NCBI GenBank assembly: GCA_021636625.1 | Contig: JAJWLX010000108.1 | Coordinates: forward strand, 1 to 6,735 | Direction: 5' to 3' | Origin: Prevotella sp. | GTDB taxonomy: Bacteria > Bacteroidota > Bacteroidia > Bacteroidales > Bacteroidaceae | DNA length: 6,735 nt | Shown: piece after piece, positions 1 to 4,694 of the stretch | How the letters are laid out: every line of letters starts with the position of its first letter | Position numbering within the stretch: the stretch's first letter is position 1 | Translations under genes and position numbers: made by a program | Notes under the pieces: model-generated | What the model was told of the DNA's origin: nothing | The model's database searches: none | The model's input: only the letters and a program-made list of their open reading frames with translations

Positions 1-95
1 GAAACACTCATAAATCGCTCATTTTAAGCTATTCAGCAGATTTTAGCGTAATTTTAAGGAAAAATATCTAATGAAGTTCTTCTATACAGTAGCAT
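1..95. other. Left flank, AT-rich, no supported gene
   Basis: AT-rich sequence outside the inverted-repeat unit. It resembles a Bacteroidetes 5' leader: a purine-rich AAGGAAAA stretch (57-64) precedes an ATG at 71. The frame from that ATG begins MKFFYTVALCKYS but runs into the repeat arm and stops at 199, after 42 codons. This could be the start of a gene cut off by insertion of the repeat unit, or chance. Nothing else is visible here. Confidence 0.4.
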
Positions 96-115
96 TATGT
101 AAATATTCGCTCCGC

Positions 116-540
116 CGGATATGTCTCTTCCGCCCCGCTAGGCGTTTCGGCGGATTTGCAATCCGCCGTCAAGAAATGTCCCAACCTATTCGTGCTTAGG
201 GGATTTGAAATCCCCGTCTTGCGAGGTCGAACCTTTTTGATGCCAGATAACATATCCGGCAGGACGGCTGAGTAGGACGATTTTTGTAAAGAAAATAATG
301 CACAGCGTTGTGCACTCAATATATGTAAATTTATTCTATTAATAGAGAATGGCAGATATGCACCAAATATTCGGCAGGAAAGGCCGGGAGGTTAAGTATC
401 GCCAGAATAGCATGGATGCCAAGTCTCATATATCATTACCCCAAAGACCGGGAGGCTGAGTAAGGTAATAACTTTCAAAACAAAAAAACTCCCTATAAGT
501 TCAGGCGATTTATCGCCTGGCTTATAGGGAGTACTTGTAT
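116..540 (+). repeat. Left arm of 425-bp inverted repeat
   Basis: Read as reverse complement, this arm aligns without gaps to 4230-4654. I count nine mismatches in 425 bp (left-arm positions 155, 181, 208, 237, 258, 267, 285, 288 and 532), about 98% identity. Positions 289-531 are perfectly identical for 243 bp. Weaker, gapped similarity may extend outwards to about 96 and 4676. The arm holds a strong terminator hairpin at its inner edge, a TGCACA...TGTGCA dyad (299-314), and two AT-cored palindromes, CGGCGGAT-ATCCGCCG (148-168) and GGGGAT-ATCCCC (199-215). It also has internal copies of CCGGGAGG (384-391, 448-455) and GGCTGAGTA(A)GG (266-276, 454-465). No coding frame inside it is convincing. 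Confidence 0.95.
482..531 (-). terminator. Rho-independent terminator of the Rep-DUF4248 operon
   Basis: On the minus strand, an 11-bp stem (CTCCCTATAAG/CTTATAGGGAG), a small internal bulge and a second stem of 7-8 bp (CAGGCGAT/ATCGCCTG) with a tiny loop are followed by seven T residues. The hairpin begins 42 bp after the DUF4248 stop codon. It is the exact counterpart of the terminator at 4239-4288, so both divergent operons end in the same structure. Confidence 0.9.
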
Positions 541-573
541 ATCGCTCCTTCAAACTTTACTTGTCATCCAATG

Positions 574-801
574 TCAGCTTTCATCCGGCTCCCCCAGATA
601 CTCAAAGATTACTGCCACCTGCCGGGGCGAAAAATACTGGCAGCCCACCTGGTATCCCAGCTTCTTCAACTCATCCCATAGAGGAATGCAACGCTTCACC
701 CAATCCATCAGGTGGCGGCGTGCCGAAGCCTTGCTGGTGGCTTCCGGAAAATAGAGCAAGCCCAATTCCGTCTTGCTGTACATACGATTCGATAGTTCCA
801 T
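574..801 (-). CDS. DUF4248 family protein
   Basis: A 75-residue protein of unknown function that I recognise as DUF4248, a small Bacteroidales-specific family. Visible features are the N-terminal MYSKTELGLLYFPEATS segment (residues 7-23), a basic/aromatic helix RRHLMDWVKRC (28-38), and the C-terminal YFSPRQVAVIFEYLGEP (56-72). Together these look like a compact helical domain. In Bacteroidales such genes are often found near HU-related proteins and amidases, as here. I chose the ATG at 801; a TTG at 807 in the same frame would add two residues. The gene starts 13 bp after the Rep stop, so it is probably co-transcribed with Rep and shares the terminator at 482-531. The predicted domain is small and basic enough to bind DNA or to partner Rep, but that is inference. 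Confidence 0.85.
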   Translation of the reverse strand: MELSNRMYSKTELGLLYFPEATSKASARRHLMDWVKRCIPLWDELKKLGYQVGCQYFSPRQVAVIFEYLGEPDES

Positions 802-814
802 AGGCAAACTTCAT

Positions 815-1927
815 CTATGCATGATGATCCTTGAAAAAGCCATCCAAGGCCTTGGCTATATAGGCACCGGTTCTGATCTTTTTATGCTCCACTTCACATT
901 TGTGCAGGTAATAATCCTTGCGGATAAACCAGTCGCTCAGCTCGCCCAGCATATCAAGAGAAAGTCGGTTGCTCAACTTGATAGCACAGCTTTCTTCTAC
1001 TTTGTAGCTGAGTATCAGTCTTATTTTCAGTTTGATGCGGGCTACTACCAACTCATCCGGAATCTTGCCGCCACCCGTTGTGTCTCCAGTACTTCTGCGA
1101 TCGTGAAGCGTAAAGGTGATGTGATCCGGCATGTGGTGATGCTTCTTTTCTCCCTCTTCACGGAAGAAGGCTTGGTAGGTGAGATAGAAGTCGATGATGT
1201 GGTGATTATAGAGGCGCTTCAGGTCTTCGCAGGCAAAGCGGATCGTCTTGCGCTCCAGTTCCGACCACGACGCATAATAGTCCTTCCTGCCATGCATCAG
1301 CGCCATCAGGTTTTCAGGCTTGATCATAGTGTAGCCTTTCATCGCCCAGCAGTTGGAAAGGAGATAGAGCTTGATGCTCGATGCACTTTTGCACTTCTGA
1401 ACTACATTCAGATCAATCTTGCTGGCACCCTTGCTGAAGCTGTAGAAGAATCGGAGCTGATTGTTGCCGAAGATGAACTTCGCCATCCATCTGCCCTGAC
1501 GGTTCTTATATACCTCGCTCTCAAACAGGCAGTCGAAGAGGCGATAACCCGTCTGATTGCCCACCTTGAAAGGCAGTTCGATAGGTTTTCTCGGCATCTG
1601 GGTAATCACCTGTCGCAACTGGGCGCAGTGCTTGCCTCCGGTGATGTCCAGCTCGGAGAGCTTCATCTCCACAATGGTGTGACCTGCAGCCAGTTGCTCA
1701 GAAGTGAAATAGAATCCGTTGTGGCTCACACGCTGTGGGATGACGTAGTTGATAATCACCTTCTGTGCATGCTTGATGAGCTGCAACATAACTTTTAGTT
1801 CCACAATGGAATAATCATTGTGGGAAAGCCCTTGCACTCCTAAGAGTGTGATGATGTTCTTTTCTGCTGGTGCAGAAGGGAAAGGTTCGGCCGATAGGGT
1901 CGGGTCTGATTTGAACTTAATACTCAT
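815..1927 (-). CDS. Rep_3-like replication initiation protein
   Basis: A 370-residue protein resembling the Rep_3/RepB initiators of theta-replicating plasmids, which bind iterons and melt the origin through two winged-helix domains. By eye, residues 1-30 form a variable tail and 35-165 a first winged helix (including YSIVELKVMLQLIKHAQ). Residues 182-256 form a second (SSIKLYLLSNCWAMKGY, then YASWSELERKTIRFACEDL, the usual 'Y-W-L...A..DL' pattern). Residues 290-370 form a basic C-terminal extension of unclear fold. The His/Lys-rich linker EKKHHHMPDH is at 260-269. Start ATG at 1927, with an AT-rich leader and no strong Shine-Dalgarno. It is followed 13 bp later by the DUF4248 gene. The upstream region carries a 22-bp direct-repeat array, the expected binding partner of such a protein. 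Family assignment is by pattern only. It could instead be a domesticated regulator that binds these repeats without driving replication. Confidence 0.75.
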   Translation of the reverse strand: MSIKFKSDPTLSAEPFPSAPAEKNIITLLGVQGLSHNDYSIVELKVMLQLIKHAQKVIINYVIPQRVSHNGFYFTSEQLAAGHTIVEMKLSELDITGGKHCAQLRQVITQMPRKPIELPFKVGNQTGYRLFDCLFESEVYKNRQGRWMAKFIFGNNQLRFFYSFSKGASKIDLNVVQKCKSASSIKLYLLSNCWAMKGYTMIKPENLMALMHGRKDYYASWSELERKTIRFACEDLKRLYNHHIIDFYLTYQAFFREEGEKKHHHMPDHITFTLHDRRSTGDTTGGGKIPDELVVARIKLKIRLILSYKVEESCAIKLSNRLSLDMLGELSDWFIRKDYYLHKCEVEHKKIRTGAYIAKALDGFFKDHHA

Positions 1928-2286
1928 TACTATCTTTACTTTAAGATTGTTAGCGACCTGTCCAGAACTGTGGGCGAATCGTAGTTGTTATTATTAAAGA
2001 CGGCATGGAGTCAAAGTGGGCACATAATACTGACTGAAGAAAACATTGACCTTAATAATAAGGTAATTGGCGCGCTTCCTCAACTTTATCCAAATTTGCC
2101 TACTTCTCTTCCATGCCGTTGTTTCTGAATCGAAACAACAGGCATAGAATGCCCGGTAAGCATTTCAATTTGGATTCTCTAAAAAGGGGGCCAACCCTTT
2201 GTACTTAGAGTGTATTCTTGAAGTTACTTACAAAAAGCTTTTCCAATACATTGTATCGGGATGAGAAACACGTTCTCTGAGCTTTA
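1928..2286 (-). promoter_or_regulatory. Long structured 5' leader of the Rep operon
   Basis: If the promoter at 2293-2324 is used, Rep mRNA has a leader of about 360 nt without a gene. It contains an AAAGGG-loop-CCCTTT hairpin followed by T residues (2200-2181, minus strand), which resembles a weak attenuator. It also contains a hairpin of about 12 bp, ATGCC..TTGTTTC/GAAACAA..GGCAT (2113-2145). A 10-bp inverted repeat, ACGGCATGGA (2000-2009) and TCCATGCCGT (2110-2119), shares bases with that hairpin, so the two pairings exclude each other. An ATACA-T-TGTAT dyad (2246-2256) lies near the expected transcript start. I recognise no known riboswitch. Confidence 0.4.
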
Positions 2287-2292
2287 CGAATG

Positions 2293-2324
2293 CAAAATTA
2301 CAACTTTTTTCTGAAACGAACAAA
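2293..2324 (-). promoter_or_regulatory. Bacteroidetes-type promoter for the Rep operon
   Basis: On the minus strand, a -33 TTTG (2324-2321), exactly 20 bp of spacer and a -7 TAATTTTG (2300-2293) match the Bacteroidetes primary-sigma consensus TTTG-N19-21-TAnnTTTG. Transcription would start near 2286 and read through the leader into Rep and DUF4248. Confidence 0.7.
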
Positions 2325-2490
2325 TTTTTTCTCAAAAAAAAAGCAGAAAAAGCAGAAAAATAATCCTCCTCACGCATTACGTATGATGTAGATAGATATA
2401 AAACGTATTCATTTCCCCTATATATGTATAATGTATAAGGAGAAAATATCGCGTAACTTTTTGAACTGCAGAATATTGCAAAATGGATTC
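2301..2490. other. AT-rich tract, candidate DNA-unwinding region
   Basis: The stretch begins with T-rich and A-rich runs and two GCAGAAAA repeats (2342-2360). It continues as AT-rich sequence with tandem ATGTATA copies around 2424-2438. It lies between the Rep promoter and the repeat arrays, where an iteron origin would carry its melting region. A 23-codon frame starting in the second ATGTATA is not supported by anything else. Confidence 0.35.
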
Positions 2491-2600
2491 TTGCTCTGGT
2501 AGTGGTTGGGGGGACTCCCGTTATTGTGAAATTTGCCCTAAAGGTATTCGGAATTTGCTCTGATAGTGGTGTTTTTTAGCGGATTTGCCCTGATAGTGAC
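2491..2600 (+). repeat. Dispersed TTGCYCTGRTAGTGG motifs
   Basis: Three good copies start at 2491 (TTGCTCTGGTAGTGG), 2555 (TTGCTCTGATAGTGG) and 2585 (TTGCCCTGATAGTGA). A partial copy at 2533 keeps TTGCCCT. Starts are 42, 22 and 30 bp apart. The core CTGATAG is the reverse complement of CTATCAG, found in units of the adjacent 22-bp array (for example at 2695). They may be inverted, degenerate versions of the same protein-binding site. Confidence 0.6.
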
Positions 2601-2626
2601 ATGCCGCCATTTCCGATGTCCATCGT

Positions 2627-2846
2627 TTTTATCAGCAAGGGTTATCACTCATATTTACGATTCATCACGTTCCTATCGGCGGCAGCCCTCGTTCCTATCA
2701 GCTAAGCCCCTCATTCCTATGAGTAGCGAATGCCGCTCCTATGAGCGAAGTACGTCGCTCCTATGGGCGAAAGCTACCGCTCCTATGGGCGATGGCTTTC
2801 ACTCCTAAGAGCGGTAATCATCATCCCTACGAGCGACTGACGTGCC
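2627..2846 (+). repeat. 22-bp iteron-like tandem repeat array
   Basis: Units start at exactly 22-bp intervals at 2671, 2693, 2715, 2737, 2759, 2781, 2803 and 2825. The first six begin with a perfect TCCTAT, and the last two begin TCCTAA and CCCTAC. Two degenerate units (2627 TTTTATCAGC, 2649 TCATAT) extend the phase to the left, giving up to ten units. The consensus is TCCTATGAGCG plus a variable second half, often ending CGC. Some units include a dyad, such as CGCTC-CTAT-GAGCG at 2734-2747. A 22-bp period is two helical turns, placing every site on one DNA face as in plasmid origins bound by Rep_3/RepA-type initiators. The array lies upstream of the Rep-like gene, between the two divergent operons. 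Confidence 0.85.
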
Positions 2847-2850
2847 CGAT

Positions 2851-2925
2851 AAAAGAGTGCAGAAGTGAACATAAGAAGATGAAAGAGTGCAGAAGACGAC
2901 GGAAGCGGACGAAAGTGTGCAGATG
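2851..2925 (+). repeat. Three 15-bp direct repeats, 30-bp period
   Basis: RAAAGAGTGCAGAAG occurs at 2851 and 2881, and GAAAGTGTGCAGATG at 2911, spaced exactly 30 bp apart. The last copy covers the place where a -33 element would lie for the -7 box at 2943-2950. This suggests binding sites for a regulator of the HU-amidase operon, or a second class of initiator site. Confidence 0.7.
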
Positions 2926-2942
2926 CCCCCTCGCCGGTTTCG

Positions 2943-2950
2943 TAACTTTG
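2943..2950 (+). promoter_or_regulatory. Candidate -7 box (TAACTTTG) for the HU-amidase operon
   Basis: TAACTTTG fits the Bacteroidetes -7 consensus TAnnTTTG and is followed by CC/CA-type sequence. Transcription would start near 2957, giving a leader of about 55 nt before HU. No TTTG lies at the expected -33 spot, which falls inside the third 30-bp repeat. Activation by a protein bound there is a reasonable guess. Confidence 0.5.
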
Positions 2951-3012
2951 CCATTGCATTCGGGAAGAGTCCGATGCACGAACATTCAATAACAATTTAA
3001 ATTTTAAGTATT

Positions 3013-3573
3013 ATGGCAGTTAATTACAGTTTGGTAAAGTACGTTTCTAAGTTTGGAAAGGATGCCGGTAAGGGTAAGTTTTATGCCCGTGCCCAGGTGA
3101 ACGAGAAGACTTCGCTCAAGAAGTTCTCCAAGTTGATTGCGATGCAGACCACGGTTTCTTACGCAGATGTCACTGCGGTATTGGTGAGTGCGGTAGAGAA
3201 CCTGATTCTTGAACTTCAGCGTGGCAATCAGGTGGAGTTTGGTGATTTGGGCAAGTTCCGTCTGCAGATTGTCAGCGATGGTGCAGACAGTGCCGCTGAA
3301 TTCAAGAGCGACACTCATATCAAGGGGGTCAACATCCAGTATTCTCCGGGTCCGGAACTGTATTCTGTATTCCAGGATATAGAGTTTGTACAGGTAGCAT
3401 CCCGTGCCATACAGCGTGCCGCATTGAAGGCGGAGAAGGAGGGTGCCAAGACGATCGACATCGAGGAGGCAAAGAAGGCTGCCAGCAAGAAGCAGAATAC
3501 TTCCGGCGGCAGCACTGACGGCAACACGGAAGGCAAGGATCCAGGCTCTGGCAGCACTGATGTAGATATGTAG
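3013..3573 (+). CDS. HU-related histone-like DNA-binding protein
   Basis: A 186-residue member of the Bacteroidales HU-related group, which is longer and more divergent than the roughly 90-residue canonical HU. An N-terminal strand (residues 1-30) leads into an HU-like core at about 31-110: helices around KKFSKLIAMQTTVSYADVTAVLVSAVENLILELQRG (36-71), then the VEFGDLGKFRLQI segment (74-86). The IKGVNIQYSPGPEL arm (103-116) is typical of this group. A charged helix (131-160) precedes a disordered Gly/Ser/Thr/Asp-rich tail (163-186). It probably binds or bends DNA. ATG at 3013 follows an AT-rich leader without a clear Shine-Dalgarno. It is the first gene of the rightward operon and lies beside the repeat arrays, which it may help organise, although that role is inferred. 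Confidence 0.85.
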   Translation: MAVNYSLVKYVSKFGKDAGKGKFYARAQVNEKTSLKKFSKLIAMQTTVSYADVTAVLVSAVENLILELQRGNQVEFGDLGKFRLQIVSDGADSAAEFKSDTHIKGVNIQYSPGPELYSVFQDIEFVQVASRAIQRAALKAEKEGAKTIDIEEAKKAASKKQNTSGGSTDGNTEGKDPGSGSTDVDM

Positions 3574-3669
3574 AACCCTGGCATCATTGAATCTTTGAAT
3601 CATTGAATCAAGGTTTCAAGGTAAGTTTCATTTCATTCAATTCATTTAAATCTTTAAACACTTTAGCGT

Positions 3670-3774
3670 ATGACAGAAAAGAAAAGACAGACACTGAACG
3701 AGGTCATCAAGTTTGTGGTGACAATATTGACCGCCCTGCTCGGGGCACTGGGTGTATCATCCTGCACCCTATAG
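3670..3774 (+). CDS. Smalltalk-type tiny membrane/lipoprotein peptide
   Basis: A 34-residue peptide that matches, from memory, the 'smalltalk' family of Bacteroidales, found between HU-related proteins and amidases; its function is unknown to me. A charged N-terminus (TEKKRQ, residues 2-7) is followed by one hydrophobic helix (about 12-29), then V29-S30-S31-C32-T33-L34 and the stop. VSSC fits a lipobox, so signal peptidase II could release a lipidated tripeptide. Alternatively the peptide stays as a single-pass membrane protein. It begins 96 bp after HU, behind AT-rich repeats of TCATTGAATC (3584, 3600), and ends 15 bp before the amidase. The position before a cytosolic amidase suggests a holin-like or export role, which is inference. 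The frame is supported by its spacing and by the family pattern. Confidence 0.75.
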   Translation: MTEKKRQTLNEVIKFVVTILTALLGALGVSSCTL

Positions 3775-3775
3775 T

Positions 3776-3782
3776 GAGGAGG
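3776..3782 (+). promoter_or_regulatory. Strong Shine-Dalgarno for the amidase
   Basis: GAGGAGG lies seven bases before the amidase ATG at 3790. Such a canonical site is unusual among Bacteroidetes genes and is absent from the HU and Rep genes here. It fixes the amidase start and suggests strong translation or coupling with the peptide gene ending at 3774. Confidence 0.6.
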
Positions 3783-3789
3783 ACGGCTT

Positions 3790-4215
3790 ATGAGAAAGAT
3801 TGATATGATTGTGGTGCATTGCAGCGGTAGCCGCTGCAATCACCGGTACACTCTGGAGCAGTTGCGCCACGACCATGTGGTGGTGAACGGTTGGCGCGAC
3901 ATCGGTTATCATTTTTACATCACCCAGGAAGGTGTGGTTTATCCCTGCCGTCCGGTGGAGCGGATGGGTGCTCATGCCTTGGGCTACAATGCTCATTCCA
4001 TCGGCATCTGCTACGAGGGCGGTTTGTCGCCGAGCGGTTGCATCTCTGATACCCGCACGCCTGCCCAGAAGGAGGCGATGAAGCTTCTCATCCTCCGCCT
4101 TCACCGTGAGTTTCCGGACATCAAGACCATTCTGGGTCATCGCGATTTGCCGGGCATGCAGAAAGCCTGTCCCTGCTTCGATGCCACGAAGCTTCAGCCT
4201 CTACTGGCTTCATAG
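3790..4215 (+). CDS. N-acetylmuramoyl-L-alanine amidase, T7-lysozyme type
   Basis: A 141-residue Amidase_2 protein that would cleave the amide bond between N-acetylmuramic acid and L-alanine in peptidoglycan. Zn ligands are predicted as H10 (VVHCS), H117 (ILGHRD) and C127 (KACPCFD). The central DIGYHFYITQEGVVYPCRP segment (37-55) and AHALGYNAHSIGICYEGG (61-78) closely follow the phage T7 lysozyme pattern; Y43 in that segment and K125 fall where the T7 enzyme has catalytic-site residues. The length is close to T7 lysozyme, so this is a bare catalytic domain. There is no signal peptide or membrane segment, so the enzyme should stay in the cytoplasm unless another factor lets it out. It is the last gene of the HU-peptide-amidase operon and is followed by a strong terminator. 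A phage endolysin origin is plausible. Confidence 0.95.
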   Translation: MRKIDMIVVHCSGSRCNHRYTLEQLRHDHVVVNGWRDIGYHFYITQEGVVYPCRPVERMGAHALGYNAHSIGICYEGGLSPSGCISDTRTPAQKEAMKLLILRLHREFPDIKTILGHRDLPGMQKACPCFDATKLQPLLAS

Positions 4216-4238
4216 CATCCTCTATTAAGATACAAGTT

Positions 4239-4288
4239 CTCCCTATAAGCCAGGCGATAAATCGCCTGAACTTATAGGGAGTTTTTTT
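4239..4288 (+). terminator. Rho-independent terminator of the HU-amidase operon
   Basis: An 11-bp stem (4239-4249/4271-4281) and a 7-8-bp upper stem (4251-4258/4261-4268) are followed by seven T residues (4282-4288). The hairpin starts 23 bp after the amidase stop. It is identical in sequence to the terminator of the leftward operon. Confidence 0.92.
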
Positions 4289-4455
4289 GTTTTGAAAGTT
4301 ATTACCTTACTCAGCCTCCCGGTCTTTGGGGTAATGATATATGAGACTTGGCATCCATGCTATTCTGGCGATACTTAACCTCCCGGCCTTTCCTGCCGAA
4401 TATTTGGTGCATATCTGCCATTCTCTATTAATAGAATAAATTTACATATATTGAG

Positions 4456-4484
4456 TGCACAACGCTGTGCATTATTTTCTTCAC
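4456..4484 (+). terminator. Possible secondary hairpin terminator
   Basis: The dyad TGCACA-ACGC-TGTGCA (4456-4471) is followed by a T-rich TTATTTTCTT stretch. It could act as a backup terminator for readthrough from the amidase operon. The mirror copy lies at 299-314. The stem is only six pairs, and the dyad could equally be a protein-binding site. Confidence 0.3.
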
Positions 4485-4694
4485 CAAAATCGTCCTACTC
4501 AGGCGTCCTGCTGGATATGTTATCTGGCATCAGAAAGGTTCGACCTCGCAAGACGGGGATTCCAAATCCCCTAAGCACGAATAGGTTGTGACATTTCTTG
4601 ACGGCGGATTGCAATTCCGCCGAAACGCCTAGCGGGGCGGAAGAGACATATCCGACGGGGCAGAATTACTTACATATCCGTCAAGGCGAAAAGG

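Larger units (their letters stand above)
4230..4654 (-). repeat. Right arm of 425-bp inverted repeat
   Basis: Inverted copy of 116-540, gap-free with nine mismatches. The inner 4239-4481 is identical over 243 bp, and eight of the nine differences lie in the outer 4482-4615. It contains the amidase-operon terminator, a second hairpin (4456-4471), and the palindromes at 4555-4571 and 4602-4622. The outer end is 40 bp from the fimbrillin stop codon. No target-site duplication is evident between the sequences flanking the two arms. Confidence 0.95.

Noticed and set aside
95..319. 74-codon minus-strand frame in the left arm
   Set aside because: It is inside a palindrome-rich repeat, is not preserved as a clear gene in the right arm, and has no family resemblance.
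773..1798. 341-codon open frame on the plus strand
   Set aside because: It lies wholly opposite the Rep gene, has no recognisable domain or leader, and reads as a codon-bias shadow of the minus-strand gene.
2086..2094. DnaA box TTATCCAAA
   Set aside because: It is one base off consensus and isolated in an AT-rich leader, so chance occurrence is likely; weak support for the origin idea only.
2432..2502. 23-codon frame starting ATGTATAAGGAG
   Set aside because: It has no leader signal or family resemblance and lies in AT-rich control DNA.
2627..2846. CRISPR array
   Set aside because: The period is 22 bp with no separate spacers and repeats too short and variable; it fits iterons instead.
2566..2995. 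Three overlapping frames of 70-83 codons on both strands
   Set aside because: They are made of the 22-bp and 30-bp repeats, whose periods give repetitive peptides; there is no leader or domain.
3004..3603. 199-codon minus-strand frame opposite HU
   Set aside because: It is the antisense shadow of the well-supported HU-related gene.
3603..3803. 66-codon plus-strand frame overlapping the small peptide
   Set aside because: It is out of frame with the 34-residue smalltalk-like peptide, which has a membrane helix and proper spacing; this frame has neither.
3769..4140. 123-codon minus-strand frame opposite the amidase
   Set aside because: It is the shadow of a gene with clear catalytic motifs on the plus strand.
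116..4654. Invertible promoter (phase-variation switch) driving fimbrillin
   Set aside because: Fimbrillin is transcribed toward the unit from beyond the window, so flipping the core could not switch its promoter; no invertase is present.
96..4676. Target-site duplication flanking the inverted-repeat unit
   Set aside because: The bases outside the arms (left AGCAT, right TCCGT) do not match, and the outer boundary is not sharp.
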